From NCBI GenBank assembly GCA_965178125.1, contig OZ237741.1, positions 1,116,001-1,180,000 of the forward strand: a stretch of 64,000 nt of DNA, written 5' to 3'. The notes beneath the pieces were generated by a model. It ran no database searches and had not been told where the DNA came from. It saw only the letters and a program-made list of their open reading frames with translations. Source of the DNA: Bilabrum cf. latius. Its lineage: Eukaryota > Bigyra: Bicosoecida > Bigyra > Bicosoecida. Below, one piece after another: positions 1 through 12,582 of this stretch; positions within the stretch are counted from its first letter, which is position 1; each line of letters starts with the position of its first letter. Both the position numbers and the translations under genes were made by a program.

Positions 1-3000
1 GATGAGGCAGCTGGATGGTAACCGGCCAGCTAGTAAAACCGCCGGATGCTGCCCCATCGCCGGCGCTGGGGCGGGTCCGAAGCTTGGAATGAAGCGCAAG
101 CGATCGACGCGCGGCATCCCGAGGCACGGCCAGGGCACCGTCCTGGCCAATTACGCCCGCGAGTCCGAGCGCCAGCAGGTCAGTCGCATTCATTTGCGTC
201 GAAAACTCGTGCAGCTGGGCAGTTGCAAGAGCGTCGCTGCCATCAGAGAGGCCAGTAGCCGCAAAGAGACCAATTTTGGTTGGCGATGCGGTCGGAGGGC
301 CGAGGGTGTAGCACGGAGCACTCCATGGTCCCGCGGGCCCGGCACCCACCTCATTGGATAGGCGGGCGCGCACAGCGACGAGGAGGTCGGAAGGGATCCC
401 AGTGATACCGGCCGTTGTTGTGCTCCTGTCCGATACCGAGGCAGCGGTGGCATCAGCGGGTGGAAGCTCGACGTGGTGAGGATTCGGGAGGGCAGAGGGC
501 AGCTCGGGGCCGGTGTGCCCGATCGGTACCTTGCAGGTCCCCATGGGCTCCTCTCCAAGCACTCCCTGAGGCACGCGCCCCTTTCCAAAGAGCGATGGTG
601 GGGCGGCCTGCCACTCCAGCAGAACGTGCGTGGCCGCGCCGGGCAGCACGGACTAGAACGACTCCCTGGCAGCAGCAGGGTGCGGGTGAACTTCGCCACT
701 CTTTGATGCTTCGAGCCTAGCCCGCAATGCACTCGAGGAAGAAGACAGAAGGTCTGGCGCCCTGGATGGAGCAGCCGTGGGCCGCCCCAGCGTAGCCACG
801 CAATCGCTGCATGGCGTTTTGGGTCCCTCCCCGGCGGCGTTGACGGTGGCCACAGCAAACTCGTACTTCGTCTCAGGGCGGAGATCACCCACGACTGCTT
901 GATTTTCAGCGCCTTGTGACACCCCTTCGCCGTGATTGACCCCAGTGTGCATGGGGCCACTCCACTCGGGCTCTTTGCCCAATCCAGCACCGTCCCGGCC
1001 GGCTGCAGCAGCTGCACTGTTGCCTCCATCTTCGCTCGGCTTCACGGGATTGTCCCGCGCCGACTCGCCAGTTGCCCTTACACCATCGATTGCCGGCCTC
1101 CAGTAGAGCATGTACCCAGTGGGTGCGTCGTCATCATCCCCGACCTAGGCAACCCCCCAGTTGACGGTGATGCTGCTGCTGCTGCGGCTGGCGGCAACCG
1201 GGCTAGACGCCGGTGGTAGAGTCGGGGGTCCGAGCGTACGGATGCTCTCGCTCCAAGGGCCCGGAGGTCCCCGCCCGACCGTGCTTATTTCAGACAGTCT
1301 GACCTGAATGTCAGTGCCCGAAGGGAGGTGCTCTAGTCGGCCTGCCAGCGCCTGCGTGATTCCAGCAGCGGCTTGAACGCACGTATCCAAGGAAATGTCA
1401 AGTGTCCCACCCCTGCGAAACCCACCTGGCGTGCCGCCGCCATCTCCGTCCTCTCTTTCCGCTGCTTTCCATTCAAGCTGAAACGCAACGGCCGGCGATT
1501 CGATGGCGGAGGGCTTCCTCGCTGGCCACCCAACCACGAGGGCACAGCGCTCTCGATGCACCGAGACAGGCCGACCGCCCGGGTGCAGGGGCGGACCAAG
1601 CGTGCGGAAAACAGTGCTCCATTCGCCCGGCACGCCCCTGCCTGCCCCCGACTCGCCCAAAACACGCACAATGTACGCACGGCCGGGGGTCAGCCCCGCC
1701 AGCTTGGTCGCAACGGCGCTCGAGGACACCGTCACCGCTCCGCACGGGGGATCGGGGTCCTCCGTGCTGACTCCAGACCCCACCTCGGGGCGGTCTCCCC
1801 GGGCCACAAAGGCCGCCATGGCAGTCTCGGCAGCCAGGAGTCGGTCGGCTGGCACGGCATCCCCGTCTTGGATTCCTGCTGCAGCAGCATCACTAGCACC
1901 AGCACCAGCACCAGCACCAGCACGAGCGACAGGGGAAGACCCTCGATCGTCCATGCCTGCACCAGACGCGGGCGCCTGGCCTCCTTCAGACTATGACAAG
2001 GAGCCTTTGCCTTCTGATGCTGGGCTCAGGGGCGGCAGTGGTCCATCCACACGAGCCCATTCAACCCTCACCGACCCCAGCGGGCAGTCGTCCTCGGCCA
2101 GCTCCGGCTCCGCCCACCGGACCGAGATCGCCCGCGCGGCTCGCGCCCGCAGCCGCGGCGCTGCGGGCTCCACACTAGGAGGTCCCAGCGTCCTAAGCAC
2201 AGCCGAAGCAGGTCCCTCCGGGGAGGGCCCCAGGGCAGAGTAGGCCGCGACAGAGGCGACCCACCGTGTCCTCGGAGGCAGCCCCGAGAACGTGCACCTG
2301 GTGGTCAACCTCGGCGTGCGGAGCTGCAGGGCGCCAATCTCGGCGCGCGAATCGCCGAAGCTGGCCCCTTCGCGCACCGCAAACGCCGGGCTGCCCCCGC
2401 CTGCGTCTGCGTCTGCACCGGAGCTGGGGCTGGGCGGGCTGGGCGAGCGACCGCCGGCTGGGCTGCCTGACCTCGCACCTTGAGGAGTCTCAGAGTGTCC
2501 CTCTCCCCACTTACCCCCCTCCGTGCTGGAGCCTCCTGCCCCCTCCTATCCCTGGGCCTGCCGTGTCCGCCTGGGTCGCAGCGTCACAATGTAGCCCCCG
2601 ACGGGTGCTTCGCCCCCCTTCTCCTCAGCGCTCTTCCACCTCACAGTCAGCTCACCGACGGCATCGCCCACTCCGCGCGGCAGCAGCTTCAGCTCGGAGC
2701 CGCTGTCAGAAGCCGAGTCACCGCCCTTGAGACCCGCCTGCGTCCAAGACACGAGCTCGACGGAGGGACCAGGCGTGGAGAGCGGGGCCAGCGTGGCAGC
2801 CGAGGACGCGACAGGGCACCACGGCCCGGGCCCTGCGTCGCTCTTGGCCCGGATCTCGAAGGTGTGACGAGTGCCTGCCTTGAGACTGCTGACCCTTGCC
2901 TTGGACGCGAGCCAGCCGCCAGGGATGTCTCCCACCGTCACCTTGACAGCTGGGCCCGTGCCAGAGCCTGCAGCTGCAGCGCCGGACGGCGGAGACGACC

Positions 3001-4405
3001 CTGCTCCCGCCCCGGCGGTTGCTGATGATCCGCGCCCCTCGAATTCCTTGATCCGGAGCTGGAATCCAGTCACGGGTGCCTGGTCCTGGATGGGCTGGAG
3101 GGAGGGCAGGGGGGGCCACCGCAGCAGCACGAAGTCGGTGCCTCGCTCGGCGATCACGGGAGGTGCCAGTGCAAACGACGGTGGGGCGAGCGTGGTGAAC
3201 GGGCCGAAGCACCTGCTCGGCTTGCCGAATCCCAGGGCGTTCTTCTCTATGACTCGGATCGCGTAGGACCTGCCTGGCAGGAGTCCAGAGAGTGCGATCC
3301 TTCGCTCGCCCGAAGGCATCGACAGCTCGAAGATCCGATCGTCCGATGCCTCATCGATCGGAGCACCACCACCGCCCGCATCACCGCTGCCCCCAGTGCG
3401 CTCTTCTCCTTGTTCCGCAGCGGGCACCTGCACGTCGTTCTCATCGGAGGCCCCAGCCCCCGCCCCCGCCCCCGCCCTGGCCCTGTACGTTGGCGGCAGG
3501 GACACGAGCCACATCTAGGCCGTGAGCTTGCCGCGCCGCTTGGCGCCCTTCGTGCCACCGGTAGCACCTGTCCCAGAGGAGGAGACCAATGAGGGGTCTG
3601 CTCCCGCTCTGGAGGCGGCTCGGGCGGCAAGGTCGTCCTAGTCGGGCGCGTGGGACATGTCTGCGGGCAGCTGCACCGTGGCGAGCGCCGCAGTTGCTGT
3701 CACACGCCCGGCCCCCGCTGTCACTGTGCCGCGCGATTTTGATCGTTGCGCTTGCATGCATCGGCGGACAGCTGCTGTTGGCTCGCCTCCATCGGCGGGC
3801 ACCATTTCGACGACTTGAAGTGCGTGCGCGATTGGACGGTCCATGCGCCTCCGGGCGTGGCCGCTGGTAGCGACACTGGCATCATCCCCGGCGCGCCATT
3901 GCAACACTAAAGATTTCGATGTTCGAGTCGCTAAATCGACGGATGCTGGCGCTGGTGGCACCGTTCGTGGTACCAAGTTACCTCGCAAGGCTGCAGCCAT
4001 GCCATCGATCGCTGCGTGGGTTAGGCAGTTGCTCAGCAATGCAATCTATGATTTGCGTGTTCGATTTGATCTCTTATGGGCATAAACTAGCTGCTTACCA
4101 TCTGCCCATTCTGAGGCTAGCACGGCCGAGCTGAAGGCTATCGAGCGCATGTAACCTTGCGGCTCCGTAGCAATTCGCAGGGTGGACTTATCACCGCCAG
4201 AGATGCGAACATTAGTTGTGTCCCGAACCGATAAACTAGATATGATCCGCCCCGAGCCATCGCGAAGGATCAAGAACGGTGATTTACATTGCAGAAGACC
4301 TGAGACGAAGCCACGCCCCGCCCCGGCTCCAACTTGAGGGTCAGTGGGCTCCATTTGAACAGGAGCAGGCTGCACCTGCGGGTTGAAAATGTCATTGGCG
4401 CTCAT
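1..4405 (-). CDS. Multidomain fibronectin type III protein (3' partial)
   Basis: Exon 1 is 4405-4099 (ATG at 4405) and exon 2 runs from 4011 past the window edge; the 87-bp GT-AG intron is phase 1 and joins the frames exactly. At least 1439 codons are open when the six in-frame TAGs are read as Gln. About seven FN3 domains can be seen, each opening near VxLxW and closing with a motif such as LLPGRSYAIRV, LTPGRAYIVRV or LRPETKYEFAV, joined by recurring TLGPP linkers. Low-complexity Ala/Gly and acidic linkers split some domains. No signal peptide or kinase domain is visible, so the role is probably a scaffold or adhesion surface; this is inference from domain type. The start lies only 15 bp from the longest start of the divergent NUDIX gene. 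Confidence 0.75.
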
Positions 4406-4420
4406 TGGATCAGTGCAGCA

Positions 4421-5347
4421 ATGCAAGAGAACGTTTTGTGCGCAAGCAAGACAGTAGGAACCGGAGCCATTTCATTGCAAGGGGCCTTGCTGCCTACACA
4501 ACAGCAATATTACCCAATCGTGCGAAGGCTTCTTCGTCGCATTGCTTCTGACAAGTCTATTTGTGCCGCTCACGTTGCGCCGTACCGCGCTTTTTGCACT
4601 AGCTTGCCTGCAATGGCTGCGCATGATGGGAGTGGTTCGTTTACATACAAGTGGCCTCGACCAGCAGCCACAGCAGATTGTATTGTGCTCAGAGATACCG
4701 GGAAAATTGACGTTCTTTTGATTAAGCGAGGTGGTACGCCTTATAAGGGCTGCTGGGCGTTTCCGGGCGGCTTTGTAGATGCAATGGAGGATTTGGAATT
4801 GGCTGCAAAGCGAGAATTGGAGGAAGAAACTTGCCTGAAAGGCGTACCCATGCTTGAAATTGGTATGTTTGGAATGCCCGGGAGGGACCCGCGGGGGCAC
4901 ACGATAACTGCAGCCTACCTCGCTGCCGCAGGGGCAGAGCTTGCCAAGACCGTCAAGGCTGCAGACGACGCAGCAGAGGCTGACTGGGTGGGTCTCGCGG
5001 GGGACTCGGAGCTGCCACAGCTCGCATTTGATCATGCCAACATCCTGTGTTCGGCTCTACGGAAAGCGTCCCGCGGCATCCGCATGGGTGATAGCGATAT
5101 CCTGGACGTCCTGGCTGGCGGTGGCATCCCAGCTGCAGACCTGGCCCCTGAAGGCCGTGTGCAGCGCGAGCTGGAGCAGGGCTGGCTCAGGGCGGCCAGA
5201 ATGTGGGCGGAGCAAGTGAAGGAGCGCGCCGACTCGAAGAGCGGGTACCTGGAGAGGGCGGGCAAGCAGCTGGCGGAGGCGGAGCGGCACTGCGCCGGTC
5301 CGGCACCCTCGGCTGCTGCTGGTGGCCCGGCAGGCTCATCTTCATGA
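4421..5347 (+). CDS. NUDIX hydrolase, possibly organelle-targeted
   Basis: 308 aa from ATG 4421; a second in-frame ATG at 4614 opens just before the conserved domain. The NUDIX box GFVDAMEDLELAAKRELEEE fits Gx5Ex7REUxEE, with Cys in place of the last Gly. The domain begins about residue 80 with ADCIVLRDTGKIDVLLIKR, as in ADP-ribose and (d)NTP pyrophosphatases. The 64 residues between the two ATGs are Arg/Ser/Ala-rich (VRRLLRRIASDKS) and could be a mitochondrial or plastid presequence. The roughly 150-residue C-terminal extension is unassigned. It uses no UAG and stops at TGA. Substrate cannot be told from sequence. Confidence 0.8.
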   Translation: MQENVLCASKTVGTGAISLQGALLPTQQQYYPIVRRLLRRIASDKSICAAHVAPYRAFCTSLPAMAAHDGSGSFTYKWPRPAATADCIVLRDTGKIDVLLIKRGGTPYKGCWAFPGGFVDAMEDLELAAKRELEEETCLKGVPMLEIGMFGMPGRDPRGHTITAAYLAAAGAELAKTVKAADDAAEADWVGLAGDSELPQLAFDHANILCSALRKASRGIRMGDSDILDVLAGGGIPAADLAPEGRVQRELEQGWLRAARMWAEQVKERADSKSGYLERAGKQLAEAERHCAGPAPSAAAGGPAGSSS

Positions 5348-5569
5348 ATATTGCAGTAGTGAACAATACGAAGCACTGTGTGCAGCTTCTCTCGGGCCCA
5401 GATTGTGGCGGTTCGCAAGCGGATCCAGGACGAGATTGTGGTTGATGATGTGTCTTGCGCTAGGGGCCATGTTAGTGTTAGTCTGGAAGGCATGGCGATT
5501 GCTGTTTGAAGTGCACCATGCTGGAAAATACGAAAGCAGTTGCACCATTGGGGGGCCAATAATCAATGT

Positions 5570-8500
5570 TCAGCCCTGTGTGTCGCCGTACACGAGGCTA
5601 GAGGCGCAAGACGCCGGCCGGCTGCCTGCCGCATCGTCGGATCCCTTAGACCCAGGCCCCGAAGGGGGCAACGCATCCACCGGCTGCTGTGCAGACGTCA
5701 CCAGGAAGCTGGTGGTCCCACCCGACCGAGTCTTGAGCGCAGCCTGGGCTGCCATGCCAGAGCCCGACCGCTGCCTCGTCTGGCGCTGCGCCTGCTTGGT
5801 TGCCTCGTCCGGCATCCGCGCCAACATGTCGTCGATCTGGCCGTCACTGGCGAGCAGAACCACGTGGCCGTCGTCATCGTCATCGTCATCGTCTTTGTCA
5901 TACTCGGCGCGGCGAACACTCGATAGTACTCCCTGCCGGTTCGCATCGCCAACTACACCGCCTCGCTCGGCTGCTGTAGCGGCACCTCCCGTGCTTGACC
6001 CGCCTCCTGCCGCAGCAGCACTCGCCTCGAGATCGAGGCCCTCGCCGCTCTCGCCAGACCTCACCTCCCGCGCCTCCTTGTGTGCCTCGACCTCCGAGGG
6101 CAAGAGGTCCAAATGCTGCAGCGGGTAGTAGCCCCCAGGCCCCCGGTACCGGTCTTCGTCGCCCCTCCGGTCGATGACCACCTCCGTCATTCGCTGCTTG
6201 AGCGGCTGCGCCTCCTCGTCCTCCAGGTTCGCCTGTTTCTCTCTCTCCCAGAACTCCATGTTTGCGTCCAGCTGGGCCAGCTCCTCGTTGCTGCCCAGGA
6301 ACTCGGCGAACACAGCGTACGAGGGCCTCACCACGAACTGGATAAAGCCCAGCTGGGAGTGAGGGAGGTTGTGGTCGCCGCGGTCGCACAGAGGTGAGAT
6401 GGGCAAGCCCAGCCGCCGCTCGCAGTCGCCCTGCCTGTAGAACTCCTCCGTGATGAGGTCGGTCCACTTGAGGTGGGAGTGCAGCGGCCTCGCCGGGTGT
6501 GACACGTCCGAGCACTTGAGCACCATGTTGAGCACGAGCTGCCTGTCCTCCTCCGAGGTCTTCCCCAGGCTGACCGTGGTCGCGAGCTTGGACTTGAAGG
6601 TGTTGACGAGGTGGGCCCCCGTCGACAGGTCTGTCACCTTGATGGCCTGGATGGCGACGTACCTGACACGGCGCCTCTCCTCGTCCTCGAGGCTGACCAT
6701 CATGTTGTAGCGAGGGTGGTGCAGCAGCTGAAAACCCTCCGATGTGTGGTAGTGCTCCAGCACCGATTCATCGTTGTACCTGAGAGCCAGATCGTGGCTC
6801 GTGCTGACCAGGTATGAGTTGCTGCAGCCGGGGTGCCTGAAATCGTGGATCATTGCAGCGAATAGGAGGGCGAAGCTGTCGAGGCTGTTGGCAATCGACT
6901 TGATCTTGCTCAAAGACAGGAAATGAGCGACGCCTTGTGTAACTGCGACATGAAGATAGGGGAGGGGGGGGTGCGCTGGACCAGAGTAGAGCGGTGGCTA
7001 TGGATTGTTGCAAGCAAGCGCAAGCACGGCGGTGCAGTCGTTGTCGCGAAGACCACAAGCACGGACTTGGCCTGCGCATCTTACCGTCGGCTGCGTGCGT
7101 TGAGCAGTGGTAGGGATTCCTGCGCTGTGGATCGAAGCAGTAGTAGTACTCCATGGTGTTGAGGAAGGCCGACCGCTGCGGCTCGGGGAGACTGTACTGC
7201 TGCACGCAGCCGAACTCCTCTAGGAGTCGGTTGCCCAGCAGCGCCAGCGGCCGCCTGCCGCTGGCTCCCTCTAACGCGAAGATGTCGAAGTTCCATCGTA
7301 GCGGCTCCTTGAGGGCTTTGATCACGCTCGCAGTCTGCGGTGACAAGTCCAGGTAGGTGCACGGCAACAAGTCTGACTGGCTGTGCTCGATCCGAGCGCT
7401 CTCAACTTGCTGCGATCCGCTCTCGAATGCGGTAGCCACGCTGCCCTCGCCCGAAGGTGGGAACTTCACAGAGCCGGCAGCGAGGAGCCCCCTCATGTCC
7501 ATCGCCGCAGAACTCCCCGACCCGCGACCAGCCTGCGAGGAAGACGTCTTTGAGCTGCCCTCCGGACTGCTAGATCGACGTTTGGAAGACGAGCTCGAGT
7601 CACCAACAGCGTTGGTACCAGCCGCACCCGGCCCATTGGCACCAGCTGGGCTCTGAGTCTGCGGCGAGGCCTGCATTTGGAGCTCCTCAAACACGTCTGC
7701 AGCGCTAATGGCCCGCACGAGCCCGATCCCATACATGGATGTCGGGCCTTCCGGATTCAACAGCAGATTGACAGAGGTTTTAGCATGATGGACGGGCAGC
7801 GCAGTGCCAGTCGTGCCTTGCTGATGACCCGCCCACTTGTTCGGCGGCTTTTCGCTGCCATGCTCTCCACTGCCAGGCGCAGCATCGTCCTCACTGGATG
7901 CCAGCGAGGCGGCGCTGTCTCGATGCGGAACGCTCTCCTCGGCGCTCTCCTACACGAGCGGCATCTGCGCCACGAAGCTGCGCATGTGAGGCATGGATGC
8001 GTGCCTGGCGTGCAGGGTGTAGCGGCGTGGCAGCGGAAGCTTGTCCCCGCTGTCATGACCACCAGCTGCATCTGCTTCCGTGCCGTGCTCGGGCGCTTCA
8101 TCCGCGTCCACCACCGTGGTGCTCCCATCCTGGCCCACCACTGCCATCCCGGGGATGTGAAACGACATGGCGGGCGCCTTGTTGAGCACCGACAGGGAGT
8201 GCGCGCGGAAGAGCTGCTGCTGGGACATGCGGGTCGTGACCATGCGCGCCTCCGAGCCCATGGGCCTGAGCCGCCGGTGTGACGAGTGCCTGGAGGCCGA
8301 CGACATGGACGAGTGCTGCGTGGCGGAGGCCATGCTGCCCGAGGCCGCGGTGGAGGCGGCACGGAGCATCCGCATGCGGCGGCCGGACGTGGCCGTGCTG
8401 TTGTTGGTGCTTGCGTGGCTCCTGACGTCGTTCAGGCTAGAGCGGGACAGGGACGACCCGGCGCCAGTGTTCCCCGTCGCGGTCCTGGAAGGATTGCCCA

Positions 8501-9911
8501 GGCGCAGTCGCCGCCTGGAGCTGTGCCGCTTCCTGCCCCTGACCTGCGCCTTGCCCGAGGTGGGCGCTCCTGATGTGAGCTGGGTCGCCAGCCACTTGCG
8601 CGTGTTCTCGTCGTCCAGGGCTGCCGGCCCGGTACCTCGCTTGGATGAATCGGTGGACTTGGAGGCCTGCCGAGGACCCATGCCGGCACCGGTGGCTGCT
8701 CCAAGCTGTCCTGGTATGGTGCTGGTGGACCTTTCAGGGTCGTCAGGAGACGTATGACGACGCGACTTGCTTCCCACGGAACCGATCGACCCTGATCGAG
8801 ACGATGCTTGGGGCACGAGGCTGCTGTGCTGCCGATTGCCTCGCGCGGCGATCGAGGGCCGGCGGCGGGCGGCGGGCCCTTCCAAAACGGGATCAATGCC
8901 CGACGCCTGTCCCTGCTGCGCAGAAGGTTTGCTGGAGGCCACTGGTGAAGCGAGCAGCTTGTCGTAGTCGACCTTGTACAGGTCCGACGTGTTGTACAGA
9001 ATGTCCAGACAGCGGTCCACTCGCTGCCTCGTGGTCGAATCGGCCGCGACGTGCTTAAGCGGTCGGATGAGACGAATGAGCCGCTGTGCCGGAGTAGACG
9101 TGGGATCGTCCCCCTGCGGGTCCTCTGCATCTGGGAGTGAGGCCAGGCTTAGGCTTCGCATCCCTGGAACGCCTGCAGCGCTCCTTTCGCGAAGTCGCGA
9201 ACCTGCAGCCCTCCCGAGCGAGGCTACGGACCCGCTTCTACTCTATGTTGACAATGCAACGGAATCATTGTCCCGAGAACCTGGCTGCTTGCGTCGTGAG
9301 GCAGACTCGAACGGCGCCGGCAGCACTGGAACCACGCGCCTCGCCGAGTGTTCCGATCCCCCTCTGGAGCCCATCTTTGAGACATACCAAACATAAATAA
9401 TCAAAATAGATGCAGAGGCTCCATGGCCGCAGCCAGCAGCGATGAAATCGGATCTCTGCGCGCGGGAGCCACCCTCTCCAACCTCGAGTCCGAGCACGCA
9501 GCCACACACCACCGCGAGGCCTGGGGCACAGTCGTACCACTAAACGCCGTGTTCAATTCTGCTCGAAAACAAAGAAAGGACATAAGGCGCGGTGCTTAGC
9601 GCGCCGAGAGCAGTTGGTGCGTACAATTCGCCTTGGTTGGATGCTGTCAGCGACAGGCTCGCTGTGAAAGCCAACACTGCAGCCACTGCAGTACGTGCTA
9701 CGACATCCAGAGCGGGTTCTACCAATGTATTCGCGAGGAAGTCTATTTTCAGGAACTTTTGAACTTCTACAGCAATATTCAGAGCCAAACACGCAGCGGC
9801 TACTGCTGCCAGGGCCACTGCGAACGGCTGCTCCTCGGCAGACCATGCAGCAATTAACTCAACCGCTATCCAAACGAGCGGAATCGCTCCAAAAGGTCGT
9901 CTGGCAAGCAT
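5570..9911 (-). CDS. Membrane-anchored 3',5'-cyclic nucleotide phosphodiesterase
   Basis: Exon 1 is 9911-7085 and exon 2 is 6942-5570, with a 142-bp phase-1 GT-AG intron; the joined frame is 1399 aa. Three TAGs are read as Gln (near 9540, 9243 and 7950). The first 170 or so residues hold several hydrophobic segments (e.g. IPLVWIAVELIAAW, VALAAVAAACLALNIAV), then a long Ser/Arg-rich linker, then the class I PDE catalytic domain. Metal ligands are seen in NPYHCSTHAADV, HDFRHPGCSN (the HDxxHxxxxN signature) and CSDVSHPAR. The intron splits the HAADV motif and is confirmed by it. It should hydrolyse cAMP and/or cGMP at a membrane. ATG 9911 is preceded in frame by TAA. The tail is acidic and low complexity. 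Confidence 0.88.
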
Positions 9912-10144
9912 CGTAATTTACTAGATATATGATGGCCGATCCAAGGGTGCTGATCACGCAAAGTGGGGGGAACTGATCATGAAGAGGCGAGCGAGCATTT
10001 TTGCAGCCGGCAGTGACTGCGGCGCCGCGCCGCCGGCGGCGGAGAATCGTCATCACACTTCAAGTCGCGCAGTTTGCCGTGCCGCTCAGCATTGAAGTAC
10101 TGCCAGATGAAAAACCAGCGTAATTCTGAGGTATTTCTGCGGCA

Positions 10145-10675
10145 ATGATGGGGCGCGGCCGAGCGATGCAGCTGATCGGTTGGCGTGGGGCTGTCAAGAG
10201 ATGGCACCCCGAATCTGCGCCGGGAGATCAGTTTAGTGCTTGCGGGGCTTGCGGGCGCGCTCTACAAGTGTCTGAATCTACCATTCCCAATGCTGGCCAT
10301 GGGCTCTTTGCAGGAGAACGTATTGGGGCCAACGAGAGCGTCTGCTTGTACCGTGGTGATCTTTTGTCAACTAGAGAAGCCTTTCGATTGAAGGAGCAGC
10401 AGCGATCGTACTTGATGCGACTTGGGGGTGGAGTGTGGGTGGATTCAGCGCATTAGGAGCACATTTTGGCTCGGTACATCAACGACGCCCGGAAACCAGG
10501 GCGGTACAATGTGTATTTCGACAAGAGACCCAGCTTGGGCTTGGCGATTGTGAAAGCGTTGCGTGACATTGAACACGGGGAAGAGATATTTGCATCGTAT
10601 GGCAAGTGGTACTGGTCCAAACGGTCAGATGGGGCGACTGCACCGAGCCGAAACGCCCTCGAGGTGCCGCAGTGA
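10145..10675 (+). CDS. SET-domain protein
   Basis: 176 aa with one TAG (10454) read as Gln. The order of SET motifs is complete: the N-terminal strand NAGHGLFAGERIGANE, the core ARYINDAR in the place of the usual RFxNH, and the C-terminal HGEEIFASYGKWYW, matching GEELxxxY. The TAG falls inside the SET core (VDSAH-Q-EHILARYIN), so standard-code reading would destroy the catalytic site. The core Asn-Asp instead of Asn-His is seen in some divergent SET proteins. Probable protein-lysine methyltransferase; substrate unknown. The unrelated viral SET gene at 45581-45955 has the same fold but little identity. Confidence 0.75.
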
Positions 10676-11280
10676 GGCCAGCTGTAGGCTATCGGTAGGG
10701 ACGATCGAGTCCCCCCGGCGGGTAGCAGTGCGTTCGAGCGTCTCCCTGAACGCCTCATAGCCTTGGTGTCTCGGACATGGGTAGGCACATAACACTCTCC
10801 GTGGCCCTGGCCTTACGGCCGTACGTGGCAGACTCCGGGCAGGCTGGGACCGGCAAGCGACCGGTGCTAGTCTGTGCAAAACAGTGGAACTGCCGTGGAG
10901 TGGCTTTGAGTGGCTTTGCGCGAGCATGGCACATTGTAGTCCGGAGCCTGTGCACAACCGTATAGACTAACTGCATCTTCACAAGGTGCAGTTTTGGGGT
11001 GGGCACAGGGGGCCAAGGCTGCGCGGTGGCTCTCCGCCGGCGCGTTGATGCGAGGGTGGTATGCTGGCAGCTGGTGAACGACACCAGCAGACGGATCGCC
11101 CGAGCATCATTCAGATCAATCGCTGCGTTTTATAACTCACCGTTGGTTCTAGATCCGAGAGGACACAGATCTTAGTGTCGGACTCAATGCCCGGTTATAT
11201 CTACACGCTACTAATAAATCTGCATTTTGCTTTCGTGACGAGCGCACAAACGACTAGATTTCAACTGCTGATACCTCGCC
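10676..11280. other. Intergenic, no gene recognised
   Basis: This stretch separates the SET gene from the bZIP gene. Short open frames exist on both strands but none has a recognisable motif or a plausible start and splice structure. It should hold the SET 3' end and the bZIP promoter. Confidence 0.5.
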
Positions 11281-12374
11281 ATGCCTAAGCGGAAGAGGTC
11301 TGAAACTGCAGGTATGTTGAAATATTGATGTTCGTATGATGCTAGCCATGTTATTATCTCCGTAATAACTTTGTAATTATCATGCTTGCTCGCATCCAGG
11401 TGCCCATGCATACATCCTTTCTCGTCCCTGCAGCAGAGCCGAAAGGCAGAAAGGCGCGAAAGGCCCCTACTGAGATTCCCTAGTCTGATGTTGAGGCACC
11501 CAGTGGCGACAAGGCGAAGGCCCCCGCTCTCACGAACGAAGAGAGACTTGCGAGACGGTAAGGGCCCTCAGATCATTTTGCTGCTCCAGTCCGAGTCTCA
11601 AAGCTTTTTACGTCCCCTCATATGGACCAGCGCCGCCCTTGTACTTGCAGTCGAGTTTTGAACCGAAAGAATGCTAGAAAAAGCCGGGAGAGGAAGCGCG
11701 AGCACAAATCGTCCCTGCAGGACAGAATAACGTAGTTGCAGCAGGAGCGCCAGGCGCTTGCCAGCCGGTTTGAAGCGCTAGGACTCCCCAGCCCGGAAGT
11801 GGTCCTCAGGGAAGGTGTCTTGGGGCTGTCTCTTGAGCAGGTCCTGCAGCAGGCGCCCGCGGACCCGGTGCAGCAGGGCGCCCTGCAAGCGGTCATCGCC
11901 GAGACACAAGCGGGCCCGCAGCGGTCCAGAGCATCCTCTGTACCGAAGCTGCCCACCGGTGCCGGTGCGGGGCACTCTAGTGCGGGGATCGGCGCGGGAT
12001 CGGTTCCGGCCGCAGCTACTGCTGCCAGCGCGGCGGCGACGGCGGCGGCTGCCGCCGCCGCGGCCAAGGCCGGGGCGGGCGCTGTGGGCCGTCGCAGCAG
12101 CGGGCCGGGAGGCGGCCGGCGGGCAGGCACCGCGGATGATGCGGCTGGCGCTGAGGCCCTGCACGCCCTCGCACGGGGGGCGGATGGGAAGATCACCGAG
12201 AGCACCCCTATGACGGCTGCGGCGGCGGCTGCGGCCGCCGCCGCCGCCGCCGTGAGCAGCGCAGGGGCGGCGAGCCGTCGCCGCGGGGGATCCAGCTCGC
12301 TTACTGCCCCTGCCGCCAGCTTCGTGCCCGGGGCGGCGGCTTCCTCCTCCTCGTCGTCCTCGACCACCTCGTGA
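11281..12374 (+). CDS. bZIP transcription factor
   Basis: Three exons: 11281-11311, 11434-11557 and 11651-12374, with GT-AG introns of 122 and 93 bp; the joined frame is 292 aa. Two TAGs are read as Gln. The basic region RRVLNRKNARKSRERKR carries the Nx7R signature (N..NARKSR) and is followed by a short leucine zipper (LQDRITQLQQERQAL) in which one heptad Gln is a TAG. The exon 2-exon 3 junction lies immediately upstream of the basic region, and the phase-2 splice keeps the frame. The C-terminal half is Ala/Ser/Gly low complexity. Nuclear DNA-binding factor; target unknown. Confidence 0.85.
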
Positions 12375-12582
12375 CTCGATCTGGCGTGACGAGTGCACTA
12401 CTGCCAGTGCCACGCTGCATGCGGTAGGCGGTAGGCTTGTTGGTTCGGCTGTGGCGTTTGGGGGCTCGTGCTTGCTTGCCGGTTTTGAGTGACGACGGTG
12501 AAATTTGCGTACTTGATGCATGAATCGAATGCCCTTCGTCACCACCCACATGACATGCTTTGCGACCTTTACAGCCAATCTA

